Source: Anastatus disparis
Lineage: Eukaryota; Arthropoda; Insecta; Hymenoptera; Eupelmidae
DNA: 64,000 nucleotides
NCBI GenBank assembly: GCA_017163975.1
Contig: JAFFSR010000374.1
Coordinates: 10,001 to 74,000 of the forward strand
Direction of reading: 5' to 3'
Shown here one piece after another: positions 1 through 13,161 of the stretch (its first letter is position 1; each line of letters starts with the position of its first letter). The notes beneath the pieces are model-generated. The model was given only the letters and a program-made list of their open reading frames with translations, did not search any database and was not told the origin of the DNA. A program made the translations under genes and the position numbers.

Positions 1-15
1 AAAGATAAAAAAGAA

Positions 16-1158
16 ATGAAAGACGCCTTTAATGAGGAGTTACAAATTCTCCTAGAGCAATCAAAACAAGGTATAGAGGAGCGGAAGGATAAAACACCAA
101 GAAGCAGCAAATCATATCGAAATCTACAAAAACCTAGCCAAGGCAAGGTCGGTAGAGCTAATGGAGATTTTACAAGCGCAGCGGGGGCAAGAGGTAGCAA
201 GAGGGACCTGTCAGAATCCCCTGCTTCTGAAGACAAAAGAATAGCGAAGAAGAAAAAAGACACTCTAGAGGATAAAGATCTTAGAAAAAAAACGGAAGCA
301 GAAAGCGAAACATGGACGCAGGTCTCTTACAAAAAAAATGAAGCCTCTAAAAGACGAATGAATGGAAGAAAAGCCGGAAAAGAAAGAAAAAACCCAACCC
401 GGAATAGCAGAACTGATGCTATTAAAGTTACAGCAAATGCTGATTCTTCATATGCAGATATTATAAAAAAAATGAAACTCTCTGTAGATCCAAAAAAATA
501 TGGAGCAGAAATCACGGCAATAAGGAGAACTAGAAATAACGATATTCTGGTTGTCCTTAAAAAAGGTGAAAACACTGGAAAACTCAACAGTGAAATCAAA
601 GAAGTTTTAGGAAAAGATGCCGAGGTGGAATGCCTTACCCCATACACTACTATAGAGATTAGAGACATCGATGAAACAGTCTCTACTCAAGAAGTGGAAC
701 AAGCAATTCAACAGGTCATAGCAGATACCTCGTATAAATTTGATGATACAGTGAAGCTCAAAGAAGGGAGAGGCGGAATGAAGTCACTTACAGTCAAATT
801 GACACAAAACCAAGCAGACTTAATGCTAGAAGCCCAGAAAATTAGGATTGGATGGGTTAATTGCAGAATTATAAAAAAAGAATCGATAACTCGTTGCTAT
901 AAATGCCACGGATTTGGGCACACGTCACGTGTATGCAACGGACCAGACAGAAAGGATAACTGTTGGAAGTGTGGAGAAACTGGCCACATAGGAAAAAACT
1001 GTAAGAACAGAGCGAAATGTATGGCATGCGAAGATAAAGGTTATGAAGACGTTAATCATACCCCAGGTAGTAGAGAATGTACTTCACGGAGGGAAGCATG
1101 GAACAAAAAGATAAGAAGAAAAAATGGATTCGAAGATTTTAAAGATATTGCAAATTAA
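16..1158 (+). CDS. LINE ORF1, Gag-like nucleic-acid-binding protein with CCHC zinc knuckles
   Basis: 380-residue basic protein. The first 150 residues are rich in Lys, Arg, Glu and Ser and look disordered. A middle region (about 205-285) with beta/alpha character (EIRDIDETVS, IRIGWVNCRI) matches the central domain typical of R1-clade ORF1. Residues about 293-355 hold the zinc knuckles: CYKCHGFGHTSRVC, CWKCGETGHIGKNC and a third Cys-rich motif starting CMACEDKGYED. In R1-like elements this protein binds element RNA and forms the RNP that is delivered to the target DNA. The frame is open to the window start, so the true initiator may lie upstream of the ATG at 16. It overlaps ORF2 by 35 bases, as is common in this clade. 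Intact as far as seen. Confidence 0.85.
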   Translation: MKDAFNEELQILLEQSKQGIEERKDKTPRSSKSYRNLQKPSQGKVGRANGDFTSAAGARGSKRDLSESPASEDKRIAKKKKDTLEDKDLRKKTEAESETWTQVSYKKNEASKRRMNGRKAGKERKNPTRNSRTDAIKVTANADSSYADIIKKMKLSVDPKKYGAEITAIRRTRNNDILVVLKKGENTGKLNSEIKEVLGKDAEVECLTPYTTIEIRDIDETVSTQEVEQAIQQVIADTSYKFDDTVKLKEGRGGMKSLTVKLTQNQADLMLEAQKIRIGWVNCRIIKKESITRCYKCHGFGHTSRVCNGPDRKDNCWKCGETGHIGKNCKNRAKCMACEDKGYEDVNHTPGSRECTSRREAWNKKIRRKNGFEDFKDIAN

Positions 1159-4148
1159 TTTAGGAAAAGGGAAATTAGCATATGACCTCTTAACTCAAAC
1201 AAGCATTAATTATAAGACGGATATATTAGCGTTTAGTGAGCAGCCGAAGAAACCAGCAGTGGAGATGTGGTACCAAGATAAATCGGAAAGGGCCGGCATT
1301 AAAATCTGCAATCCGAAAATAGGGGTGGATAAACGTGCCCAAACGAAAAATGGATATGTGTGGATAGAGAATAAAAGCATGCGGATCTACAGCTGCTATT
1401 TCTCACCAAATGACCCTCTACATGTATTTAGCAAACAGCTCGATAAACTTGAGAAAGATTTAAGGGAAGCTACAGGTGACATACTTATATTAGGAGATTT
1501 CAATAGCAAATCACCAGAGTGGGGAGATCCCCGCTTAGACAAAAGAGGAGAACTGGTAAGCGAACTAATAGCTCGTAACGACCTAGTAGTCCTAAACAAA
1601 GGTACCAAACATACGTTTAGAAGAGGGGCTGCTAAATCAGTTCTAGATATATCGATAGCTTCAACCGCTATATCAAAAAGGATTTGTAAATGGGAGGTAC
1701 TAAAAGAAGAAACCTTAAGTGACCATCAGTACATAGAAATTCACATAAAACTTAAAGGAAGCCCAGATATAGCAGAACTTTCAACGAAAAAGAAAGTGCG
1801 CTGGAACCAGAAGAAGCTGAATAGAACAGCCTTAATCAAAGCTCTAGAAGAACAGAGACTCATTGACGACTTAGAATCAGCATGGAAAGAAAGTGTAAGT
1901 GGAGTAGAAAGGATCGGCAAAATGGTGACAGCAAAGATAACTGAAATATGCCACCGCTCTATGCCCAAAGTTAAGGAAACCCAAAACAAAAAGCCCAAAT
2001 ATTGGTGGACAAAAGACATAGCTGATATGAGGAAAAGAACCTTTGCAAAGAGAAGGAAATATACAAGGTCTAAAGGCAATGAAGATCTGCAGGCTGAATA
2101 TAAAAAGGCAAAAAAAGAATTAAGAAAAAAAATAATACTAAGTCAAAAAAAACGCTGGGATGAGTTAATTCGCCAAGCAGAATATGATCCTTGGGGAATG
2201 GCATATAAAATAGTTTTCGAATAAGCTTAAAGGTAAAAAAAATATTCCAGAGTTAAATAATCCAGGATGGGTAAGACAAATAATTGAAACCTTGTTTCCT
2301 AAAGTAGAAACAAAGTCTTCAATATCGGAAGAACGAGAAATATCCTCACAACAGGAGCCCTTTACTGTGGAGGAACTGATAAATGTAAAGAAATCCCTAA
2401 AAAATGGGAAAGCACCCGGAATGGATGGAATACCTAATGAGGTGCTAAAAGTCATTATAGAGTGCTACCCCGAGATGTTGCTGAATTTATACAACGCATG
2501 TATTGAGGAAGGACGCTTCTACAATTCGTGGAAAGACCAGAACCTGATTCTTTTAAGGAAGGGAACGAAACCATTGAACGAGGCAAGTTCCTATAGACCC
2601 ATCTGCCTATTGGATAACCTAGGAAAAATACTGGAAGGACTCCTGGTAAATAGAATAGAGGTTAATATGATCGATGAAAATGCCTTGTCGGATAAACAAT
2701 ATGGATTTAGAAAAGGAAAGTCGACGGTAGACGCCATTAAGGAGGTAGTAGAGTCGGCCATGGAAGTTAAGAAGCAAGTCAACAGTAAAAAAGGATACTG
2801 TGCTTTAATTGCAGTTGATGCTAAAAATGCCTTCAACTCCTTAAGATGGGAGGATATTATTGATAGTTTAAGGGAAAAGAACATACCAGAATACCTTATC
2901 AGAATAATAAGAAACTATTTGTCGGATAGGAAAGTCATTTTTAAAGGCGAAGTGACCATAGAGGAAAGAATGACGTGTGGAGCACCACAGGGATCCAAGT
3001 TCGGTCCTCTGTTCTGGAACGTTTCATACGATGACTTCCTCAAAATGGATCTACCCAGAGACACGAAGATAGTTGGTTTCGCAGACGACGCAATAATAAT
3101 TTGCAAAGCGAAAACTCCAGAAATACTCGGCATCAGAGTAAACGAAACACTTAGAAGGGTTAAAAGGTGGATGGATGCAAGAAACATAGAAATGGCTGTA
3201 CACAAAACAGAAGCTATGTTGGTCACGGATAGAAGAAATTTCAATAAACCCATAATAAAAATAGGAAGCACAGAAATAAAATGGCAAAAAGAAATAAAAT
3301 ATCTAGGTGTATTACTAGACCATCGCCTAAACTTTGCAGCACATATAAATAAGATCGCAATTGAATCGGCTGAAATAGTAGGAAATCTATCAAGAATTAT
3401 GCCAAACGTTCGAGGGCCAGCAGAAAAAAAGAGGAGATTAATAGCATCAGTTGTGCAATCTAAAGTGCTTTACGCAGCACCAATCTGGGGACAAGCTCTA
3501 GATAAAGAAGTAAATAGAAGAAAACTTGTAAAAGTACAGCGACGAAGCGCTATAAGAATAGTGTCGGGCTACAGAACGATTTCCGAAAATGTAGCATTAA
3601 TGCTAGCAAGCCAGCCGCCAATAGACTTATTGATTAAAGAAAGAAGAGAAATACAGAGTGATATGGATGAATTAGATCCCACCAGAAATAGCAATAACAG
3701 AGAAAGGATGAAAAATGAAGTTAAAAAGAAACATAGGTTAAACCTTATGAGAGAATGGCAGGATAGATGGAATGCGAAAGAAACCGGAAAATGGTCACAT
3801 GACCTAATCCCAAACATAGAAAAATGGATAAACCGAAGCCACGGAGAGGTGAACTACTATATGACGCAAATATTATCAGGCCATGGAAATTTCGCAGCAT
3901 ACTTGCATCGTTTTAAATTAAGTGAGACCGCGCAGTGTGTCCACTGCAAGTACCGAGAGGAAACCGCAGAGCATACACTGTTTTACTGTGAAAAATGGAA
4001 CCAACAGAGAGAAGAAACTAATAACAAACTTGGAGTAAGAATAACAACAGATAACCTAGTGCCTACCATGATAGAGAAAAAGGAAAACTGGAAGGTGATC
4101 CAAGAATTTATTAACACAGTAATGAAAACTAAAGAAAACCATAGATGA
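1124..4148 (+). pseudogene. LINE ORF2, endonuclease and reverse transcriptase, one frameshift
   Basis: The first part (1124-2224) is the endonuclease: LQINLGKGK near the start, SEQ, the catalytic GDFNSKSPEWG and terminal SDHQYIEI. The frame then shifts by one base at about 2219 (after WGMAYKIVF), and the second part (open to 4148) is reverse transcriptase. It has GKAPGMDGIPNEV, YRPICLLDN, motif A VDAKNAFNS (about 2815-2842), GAPQGSKFGP and the FADD catalytic box (about 3078-3089), all with their acidic residues present. The C-terminus has a CVHCKYREETAEHTLFYC zinc-like motif. The enzyme would nick target DNA and prime reverse transcription there. Apart from the single shift the frame is clean, so the copy is young or the shift could be a sequence error. 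Confidence 0.85.
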
Positions 4149-4446
4149 AATCACTATAATTGAATGAGAAAAAGCCAAAAGGGCTAAAACCAGCACCACC
4201 TCGAAGTAATGCTCATAAGGGCGGTCCCGGGGTGGAAAAATGCTGTATAGAGCAAGTATGCGAGGGTGAGGTTAGTAGGTAAAAATCCTGCACAGCACTG
4301 GGTGACCCGGTATTTGCCCAGGGGCAGTCTTCCCAGCATCCGCCGGAGGAGAGCTGGGGCAATCATCATTTCCAACGAATAGGTTCGAAAAGGTGAAGGC
4401 GCGAAGATTATCATCCTTTCTACCGACGAAAAAAGGAAAAAAAAAA
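4149..4446 (+). other. 3' UTR and A-rich tail of the first R1-clade element
   Basis: No reading frame. About 300 moderately GC-rich bases follow the ORF2 stop and end in an A-rich run (about 4430-4446) where the ATG microsatellite begins. Confidence 0.7.
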
Positions 4447-5830
<1,384 letters not shown>

Positions 5831-6234
5831 ATGGTGGTAAAAAAACGGGAAATCTGCCTAACCCAGACCTTCAGCGACAGGATCCACGCCCGCCGTGCGA
5901 TTCCGCAAAGCGTTATCGCCGTGCAGGAGGGGATCCTGCCACCGGTGTGACGGGTTCCTGAGTGCAGGTCAGCCTTGACTGTGGAATGGACCTCCCATTC
6001 CACATCCAGGGCATCAGAGTCCCAGGGGACCGTCTAACCCCCTGTCCTTCTGACCGCGGTACGATTGCAAGAAAATGCAATCGTCACGCGGGCAAAAGGC
6101 CAGTAACATCCACCTCGTGACCTTTATTCCACCCCGGCACTTAGGCCTTCTCGGCATTACTTCGGGGTGGGGTCACCAATTCGCAACAGCGCCGTCCATT
6201 TCAAAACTATTTCTTGACTTTCAATCAACTTCTT
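5831..6234 (-). other. 3' UTR of the gag-only R1-clade element
   Basis: GC-richer than its surroundings. It contains a short inverted pair (GATTGCA/TGCAATCG, about 6062-6083) and the conserved end block next to the poly-A. It is alignable by eye with the 3' end at 45000-45212 in the opposite orientation. Confidence 0.65.
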
Positions 6235-7803
6235 TCAAGCGTCTCTTCTATTAGCATTTTTTCTAGCTTCAATGTCCCTTTTCTTTTCTTCTTCCAGCGC
6301 TCGCCTGAAGACCTTGCATACTCCGCTACCGGCCACGTGCTTAGCAGCTTCGCTCTCACTTCCATCCTGTAGACATAAAAAGCAGCAGGCATCGTTAGGA
6401 CATGCCGCCCTTGTGTGGCCCGCGTCTCCGCACTTGTAGCAGTGCGTGGACCTGTCTGGACCAACGCACTGATCCTGCCTGTGACCAAAGCCTAGGCATC
6501 GATGACATCTTACCACCATTGTTCTTTTTTGTACCTTACAGTTAACGAATCCAATTTGGATTCGCTCCTTATTCAAAAGAACTGTTGCCTCAGCCTCATC
6601 TAGAACAACAACTGCCATTTTAGATCCGAATCGACTGGGTCCAAGGATGATGACCTTCCGAGCCCTTTGCTCAGAACCCAGGATCCTACCTAACGCTTCC
6701 TGTACCTCTGCCTCCGTTGCCATCTGATCAAGGTCGCGAATCTCGATCGTCCTTCTCCGCCCATCCATGCCAACGATTCCTATGCCCTCTACAGCAACTT
6801 TGACCTTGTCAGCAAAGGCCATTCTATCCGACTCTTTCGAGATCTGGATCAGAAGGTTTCCCTTGGTTGTCGACCTGACACTTAGGACCTCCGTGCTGCT
6901 TTCCTGCGGCTTGACATCCTTGCGGAGCTTTCCAAGGATGTCTGCATATGAGGCCCCTTGGGTTGCCTTTACGACCACCGTTTCTGTCTTCCTGGAGTTT
7001 GTCTTCTGAACTTGGGGACGTGAATGGCGAGAAGGCGCAATCTGTGGGAGAGATTGCGCACTCGCAGCACACGATGTAACCTTTTTCTTCTTTCTCTTAA
7101 TTTGCCGCACATCCTCTGGGCTGTTACCTGCGCTGCCTCGCTCTCTTTTGGAGTTCATGCTCGCGATAACAGTGTCCCGTAAGAGTTCCCCTTGCATCCT
7201 TCTTCGCGCCGTCTTCCTTACCCTATGTTGATTGAAAACTTGGTCAACTCCATCCTTAATAATATTAACTTTCCTTTTCAGAACTTCCTGCTGATCAGTA
7301 GCTTGCTTCAAATGAACTTGCAACCTTTCGACCGCGGTTTGGATCTTGAGGTTTGTGTTCTTTTTCAGAACTTCCTGCATCCCTTTAACTTCCTTTCTCA
7401 TTTCCTCTATCCAAGACTCTTGATCCCTTGTAGCTTCCAAGAGTGCGTCCATGTCCTCTTGAAGTGCGTTGTGCTCGAAGCCTGACGCGTCACTAAAGGC
7501 GCTTTTGGCACTTCGAGCGCTAACAGCACTGCTCTGACTGCAGCTCCGTACCCTCGGTACCTGCAGCGTAGACATTTCTTGTTTTTTATGCGAGGTTGTC
7601 TCCTCTAGCATTTCCGTGGTTATAATTGCCGTCGAAGCCTGGTTACCCAGTCCAGCGACAATATGGTCAGCGTGAGAATAGCTCCCCCCAGAATCCATGG
7701 AGCCGGCTCCGCCCACCAGGGCTTGCACCTGATCGGAAGCGGAGATGAGATTTCCCTGTAAAGGGGTACTCACCTGGGGTAATCCTGTTTTATCGTCACA
7801 CAT
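6235..7803 (-). CDS. Intact LINE ORF1 (Gag-like) with coiled coil and CCHC knuckles, copy A
   Basis: 522 residues, uninterrupted. Residues about 110-190 form a predicted coiled coil (EDMDALLEATRDQESWIEEM and following heptads), a trimerisation-type segment. A basic Lys/Arg tract follows (KRKKKK). The central EIRDLDQMATEAEVQEAL block and IQIGFVNCKV parallel the first element's EIRDIDETVS and IRIGWVNCRI. Zinc knuckles follow: CHRCLGFGHRQDQC, CYKCGDAGHTRAAC and CCFLC. It is longer than the 380-residue ORF1 of the first element because of an extended N-terminus. It would coat element RNA. No ORF2 follows. Start: first Met after a 5' UTR that is also found upstream of copy B. Confidence 0.85.
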   Translation of the reverse strand: MCDDKTGLPQVSTPLQGNLISASDQVQALVGGAGSMDSGGSYSHADHIVAGLGNQASTAIITTEMLEETTSHKKQEMSTLQVPRVRSCSQSSAVSARSAKSAFSDASGFEHNALQEDMDALLEATRDQESWIEEMRKEVKGMQEVLKKNTNLKIQTAVERLQVHLKQATDQQEVLKRKVNIIKDGVDQVFNQHRVRKTARRRMQGELLRDTVIASMNSKRERGSAGNSPEDVRQIKRKKKKVTSCAASAQSLPQIAPSRHSRPQVQKTNSRKTETVVVKATQGASYADILGKLRKDVKPQESSTEVLSVRSTTKGNLLIQISKESDRMAFADKVKVAVEGIGIVGMDGRRRTIEIRDLDQMATEAEVQEALGRILGSEQRARKVIILGPSRFGSKMAVVVLDEAEATVLLNKERIQIGFVNCKVQKRTMVVRCHRCLGFGHRQDQCVGPDRSTHCYKCGDAGHTRAACPNDACCFLCLQDGSESEAAKHVAGSGVCKVFRRALEEEKKRDIEARKNANRRDA

Positions 7804-8080
7804 CTTCCATAAAAATAGTTAATTTATTCAGGGAACCACCCCTATCTTGTAACCCAAAGCGGGACCCTTACAGGGTTTCTACCATCCGGGTCAGATAGTC
7901 CCTGGTTTTTTTGCGGGGTTATTTCTCCTCGGGTCATTACTTCCTATTTGCCGTCATCGTTATAGCATTGCTGCAAAGAGCATTGATGCGACGATGACGC
8001 CCAGGAGCGGTTGGGCAATGCCCGGAACCTGAAAGACAACACTTGCTTAAGGGGCCTCCTCAAGTCAACTCCCGGCCTCC
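7804..8080 (-). other. 5' UTR of ORF1 copy A
   Basis: Closely repeats 9356-9640, including the GGTCAGATAGTCCCTGG and CCAGGAGCGGTTGGGCAATG blocks. Its distal end carries short tandem words of the type CCTCCTCAAG/CAACTCCC, abutting the truncated ORF1 copy B directly. Confidence 0.7.
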
Positions 8081-9355
8081 TTAAGCCAACTCCCGTTCTA
8101 TCCTACAGCTAACAAATCCTATTTGAATTCTTTCTTTGCTTACGAGATCTTCCGCCTCGGTCTCATTGAGAACAACCACTGCCATCTTAGATCCAACTTC
8201 ATTGGGTCCAAGGATCATGACCTTTCGAGATCTTTGCTCGGAGCCCAGAACCCTACTTAAAGCTTCCTGCACTTCATCCTCTGTTGACATCTGATCAAGA
8301 TCGCGAATCTCAATCGTCCTTCTCCGTTCATCCATACTTATGCTTCCCAGTCCCTCTACTGCAACCTTGACGTTGTCGGCAAAGGTCCTTCTATCCGACT
8401 CTTTAGAGATCTGGATGAGAAGGTTTCCTTTGGATGTGGGTCTAACACTTAATACCTCGGTGCTACTTTCCTACGGCTTAACATCTTTGCGGACCTTTCC
8501 AAGAATGTCCGTGTATGTAGACCCTTCTGAGATCTTAATTACAACCGCTTCTTTCTTCCTTGTCCTTTTTTTCGCAGTCTCGAGACGTGGCTGACTAGAC
8601 ATCGCAGTCTGCGGAGGAGAGTGCGATTCCGTAGCACCAAGCACCGCTTTCTTTTTCTTTTTCTTATTCTGCCGCACATCCTCAGGGCTGCTACCTGCGC
8701 TGCCTCGGTTCCTTTTTAAACCAGAGCACGCGAGCACAGTGTCCCTTAAGACCTCCGCCTGCATCCTTCTTCTTCCTTCTTTTCTTACTAAATGCTGATC
8801 AAAAACTTGATTGATCCCGCTCTTGAATGAATCCGCTTACCTTTTGATGTCTTCCTGTTGATCATTAGCCTGCTTGAGGTGCACCTGCAACCTTTCTACT
8901 GCACCTTGAATCTTAAGGTTGGTATTCTTCTTTAAAGCTTCCTGCATAACCTTGGCTTCCTTCTTCATTTCCTCTATGTGCAGATCCTGCTTTCTTATTG
9001 CTTCTAGGAACTGATCCATATCTATTGCTAACTCGTTCCGCTCGAAGCCCGAGGCGTCACTGTAAGCGCTTTTGACGCTTTCGACGCTAGCAATACTGCT
9101 CTGGCTACCGCTACGTACCCTTGGTATTTGTAACGTAACCATTCCTTGTTTCTGATGCGAGGTTTCATCAGTGATGATTGTCGCTGATGCCTGGTTTCCA
9201 AGTTGTGCGACAATATGGTCAGCGTGAGATTTGCTCCCCCCAGAATCCGTGGAGCGTACTCCGCCCACCGGGCCTTGCACCCGATCGGAAGCGGAGGTGA
9301 GATTTCTCTTTTCAGAGGTACTCACCTGGGGTAATATGTTCTTATCTGCACACAT
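8081..9355 (-). pseudogene. LINE ORF1 copy B, truncated and frameshifted
   Basis: Diverged copy of the ORF1 at 6235-7803 (for example KKNTNLKIQ, VERLQVHLKQA and GSAGSSPEDVRQ are shared). It starts cleanly at 9355, loses frame near 8837, resumes at 8764-8471 where a TAG stop interrupts it, and continues at 8335. It ends at IQIGFVSCRIE, exactly before the zinc knuckles, where the 5' UTR of copy A begins. So the copy lacks its nucleic-acid-binding C-terminus. It carries its own 5' UTR and therefore duplicates the 5' half of the element rather than only the gene. Confidence 0.8.
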
Positions 9356-9666
9356 CTTCCATAAAAATAGTTGATTTATTCAGGGAACCACCCCTATCCT
9401 GTAACCCAAAGCGGGACCCTTACAGGGTTTCTACCATCCGGGTCAGATAGTCCCTGGTTTTTTCGCGAGGTTATTTCTCCTCAGGTCATTACTTTCTTTT
9501 TGCTGTCAACGTTATAGCATTGCTGCAAAGAGCATTGATGCGACGATGACGCCCAGGAGCGGTTGGGCAATGCCCGGAACCTGGAAGACAACACTTGCTC
9601 AAGGGGCCTCCTCAAGAAGACTCCCCCTCCTCAAGCCGACTCCCTCCTTCTCAAGCCGAGTCCCAT
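9356..9666 (-). other. 5' UTR of ORF1 copy B with short tandem repeats at its end
   Basis: Near copy of 7804-8080. The distal end (about 9603-9664) holds three imperfect units of CTCAAG..GACTCCC, the likely 5' terminus of the whole element, next to the GATAAT microsatellite. Confidence 0.65.
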
Positions 9667-9912
<246 letters not shown>

Positions 9913-11892
9913 GCTTAGAAATAATATTGATGATGTTTATAAAAAATAATAAAAATAATAAGAAAACAATACTTTGATTAAGATTAAATATTTAGCATAA
10001 TTAAATTTTTTATTTCACAAAGAATAAAAAGATTATTTTTTTTTAAATATCAAAATTGCTTCAGCGGGGCCCCGGAATCAGTGGGGCCCAGGGCTTCAGC
10101 CCCCCCCCCTAGTTCCCCCGTTAGTCCGGGCCTGGAGACATACTACAAGTTAATACATTCCTTTTATGGAAATTCAGCAATAGAATGGAAAGACAGTTAA
10201 TTTTTTTTATCTTTTCATGGTAAAATATAATCAAACTTTGACAACAAATTTAACATAATGAAATAATTGTACTTTCAATGATTTGTATCATATTTAATTC
10301 GAATTATAGAGTGATATTACAGAATATTATTTTTTTCCGCATTCATAATAAATGTTTCGCAAATAATAAGTAAATTTTCTTTTGAAATATTTACTTTTTT
10401 AGGGGGAATTCTACTTCTATCTAGACAGTTCATACATATAAATGCATAGTTATAGACATAATCAGAAACATTTATTCATATTTTATATATTATCCCATCT
10501 TTATAATTGACTATTATCTATCCATATTAAAAAAATTTAATATCTAATAAATAATTTTTTTAAATTGTATTTTATAAAATTTATGTTCAAACGATATTAT
10601 AAAAAATATTTTTATATCATGTAATTATAATTTTTTAAATGAGGTGATTTGATATTTTTTAAAAATTAATGTTTTTCTTATTAAAAATATTATTGCTTCA
10701 ATGAAATGAATTGCTAACAATTTTTATATAAATCACAATTCATTTAAATATAAACACGTGTACAAATAAAAGTGTAATTAAGGTTAAATGTAAGTTATTT
10801 ATAAAAAATTGTTAACAAGTAACTTTTTAAATAATATATTTTCATGAAAACTAATTTAAATACCTCATTCTCTGAATGATAACTGAATACAATTTTAATT
10901 TAATAAATTTAGTTATACAATTATAAATATATAATATTTATATAACTGTTCATCAAATAAAATTATTATTTTTTCAATATATATATATATATATATTAAA
11001 AAAATAATTATTACAATAGATTGTAGTTAAATAAAAATGTTTATTTTAATAATTATAGCGTCGAAATTTATTTTGATGAAAATGTTGATTGACATTTACA
11101 GTATTATTTTAACTATTTTTGAAAAGTTGTCATCAATAAAAAAATATTTAATTTTCCAAATTAATAATCTATTAATATCAAGAATTTTCTAAAAATTATA
11201 ATATTTATGATATGCAAACCTTACTTGTGATACATACACTTTGTAATATTTGTATCTCATTAAATTTTTATATTAGATGCAAAAAGGATTGTTAAGTAAT
11301 TGCAAATAGTTATTTTTTTATTCCGAAATATTTGAATTTAAAATTAACTAAAATGTTGTATTTTAATGTTATGATTTTTTCTATTTAAATTTAGTATTTC
11401 ATATATATAATATACATTTGTGAAGATATTTTTATTAGAAATCAACACGAATTTCTTTTAAGCATGTTTCACTTATAAATTAATTTCATGATTCGAATTC
11501 ATGGTCATATATTGAGGTCTGGAAATTATAGTTGTGACTCAGTACCCAGTTTTCAGTTTATTTACATCAAATATCGTACTATCTTTGTTTTTCTAATGGC
11601 AGTAGAGTGAGAAATAGTCACTTGAAATAAATTATACGCTTTTTTACTCTAAGCACATGTGTACATATATTTTTATATTATGTTTCATCAAATTATTTTC
11701 AATTTTATTCAGTACTCAAAATTCAATTAATTAATTCTTATTTACTTAAAATTAGTCATTTATACATAATAATATAATAAAAGAAAATTCAACTAAGCGA
11801 CGTTAGGAGCTAAAAACTTCAATATAATTAATACCTGTTAACGTAAAACCCAATAAATTGTGTAACTATTTACAACAGTTGATAAATATAAT
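9913..11892. other. AT-rich non-coding DNA, no gene seen
   Basis: No frame of interest. A short GC-rich island at about 10060-10135 (GGGGCCCCGG, run of C) stands out from the AT-rich background and could be the remnant of another insertion. A (TA)n run lies at about 10978-10997. Confidence 0.7.
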
Positions 11893-12386
11893 GGGTGTGT
11901 TCCGAAATTGCTGACAGTACTGGCCAGTAACACAAGTGGCAACCGCGCAATAAATTTTAGCGGTTTATTTGAATCAACAAATTCAATCCATAAAATTTAA
12001 TTATGTTATTATAATAAAATTATAAAAAAATTTATTGTTTAATTAGATTTTTAATTATTATTATTTTACTTTAATATTTTAACATTTTTATTTTAGAGTT
12101 TAATTTATAGTGAGCTGTCATAGCTGTTGAGTTACATCAGTATGAGCATATGCAAATAAAAATCAGCTGATTATTGCGTTGATGATCGAATTGAAGAAAA
12201 TTTGTTAAAGTAATATAATAAAATATAGTAAATAGTATTATCAATCATAATATATGATAATGCAATTAAATTTTATGAATTAAATTTTTTAATTAAATTT
12301 GTTGATTTAAATAGACCGCTAAAATTTATTGCGCGGTTGCCACTAGTGTTACTGGCCAGTACTGTCAGCAATTTCGGAACAGACCC
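11893..12386. mobile_element. Foldback / MITE with about 100-bp inverted termini
   Basis: The left end starts GGGTGTGTTCCGAAATTGC and the right end, read in reverse complement, starts GGGTCTGTTCCGAAATTGC. Complementarity continues through CAGTACTGGCCAGTAACAC and GTGGCAACCGCGCAATAAA for about 100 bases. The 494-bp unit is AT-rich inside and has no coding capacity. A clear target duplication is not visible, so the superfamily stays open. Confidence 0.85.
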
Positions 12387-13161
12387 AATGTTAATCATAA
12401 AATATATATATCAATTTTAAATTTCTAATCATTAATTTAAAACTCAAAAGTAACTATTTTAAAACGGAATATGGAAGATAAACATGTATCGTTTTAATCC
12501 TTGAATATCACGAATTTAAATATTAATTATTAGTAATTTTAAAGAGTTATATATTATATAAATAATTCTATATTTAATAATTTTCAATTATGGTAACAGG
12601 AAAAGCCGCAAGTAGTATATGGGGGAATATAGGGAAGTCTGCCAGTGTCTGAAAAATTATAGGGAAATGACGTCTTCAAGTCTGCCTTACCGCGATGTTA
12701 ACAATTAGGGCTATCCGCCATTAAGTCTACCGCACCGCGTCGGCTTGTGTTACGTATACACGGCACGGTCAAGCGTTCAGGTAGTTTAAGTACATTAGCT
12801 ATAGGTACGTGTAAAAAATATATTTAAGTAAATGAATATTTCAATGAATGACTCCGTAATTATTAAATATTGGTTAATGTGTTTACGTGTTAAAAGTTAA
12901 TTTTAAAACAGGTATAACTTAAAGATTATGCGTTAATCCTATGACGTTAGCTATAACATCTTCATGAATGTTGGGGTGGTTTTCTCCGAAATTATTAAAT
13001 ATTGGTTAATGTGTTTACGTGTTAAAGTTAATTTCAAAAAGAACAGATATAGTTTAAAGATTATGCGCTAAATACGTGAATTTGACTCTAGCATTTACTT
13101 AAGTATTAGGATTAATTAAAATATATTAACTATGTGGGTGGAGTTAGATAATCCTTATATA
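12387..13161. repeat. Non-coding DNA with a tandem duplication of about 132 bp
   Basis: AAATATTGGTTAATGTGTTT occurs at about 12864 and again at about 12995, each followed by GTTAAAgTTAATTT and by AAAGATTATGCG. A GC-richer stretch at about 12600-12790 contains TATGGGGGAATATAGGG and ACCGCGTCGG and is of unknown origin. No gene seen. Confidence 0.6.

Larger units (their letters stand above)
1..4446 (+). mobile_element. R1-clade non-LTR retrotransposon, near full length
   Basis: Two overlapping reading frames in LINE order: a Gag-like ORF1 with CCHC knuckles, then an ORF2 with an apurinic-type endonuclease followed by reverse transcriptase and a C-terminal cysteine-histidine motif. A short 3' UTR and a poly-A stretch follow. 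This architecture, and RT motifs such as NAFNS and FADD, fit the R1 clade (R1/TRAS/SART/Waldo group). The 5' end lies at or beyond the window edge. The poly-A runs straight into (ATG)n, which suggests insertion into, or tailing by, a microsatellite. The assignment to R1 is from family knowledge and is not a database result. Confidence 0.85.

Noticed and set aside
327..668. Minus-strand frame inside ORF1 of the first LINE, and similar antisense frames elsewhere
   Set aside because: Shadows of the coding strand without independent support.
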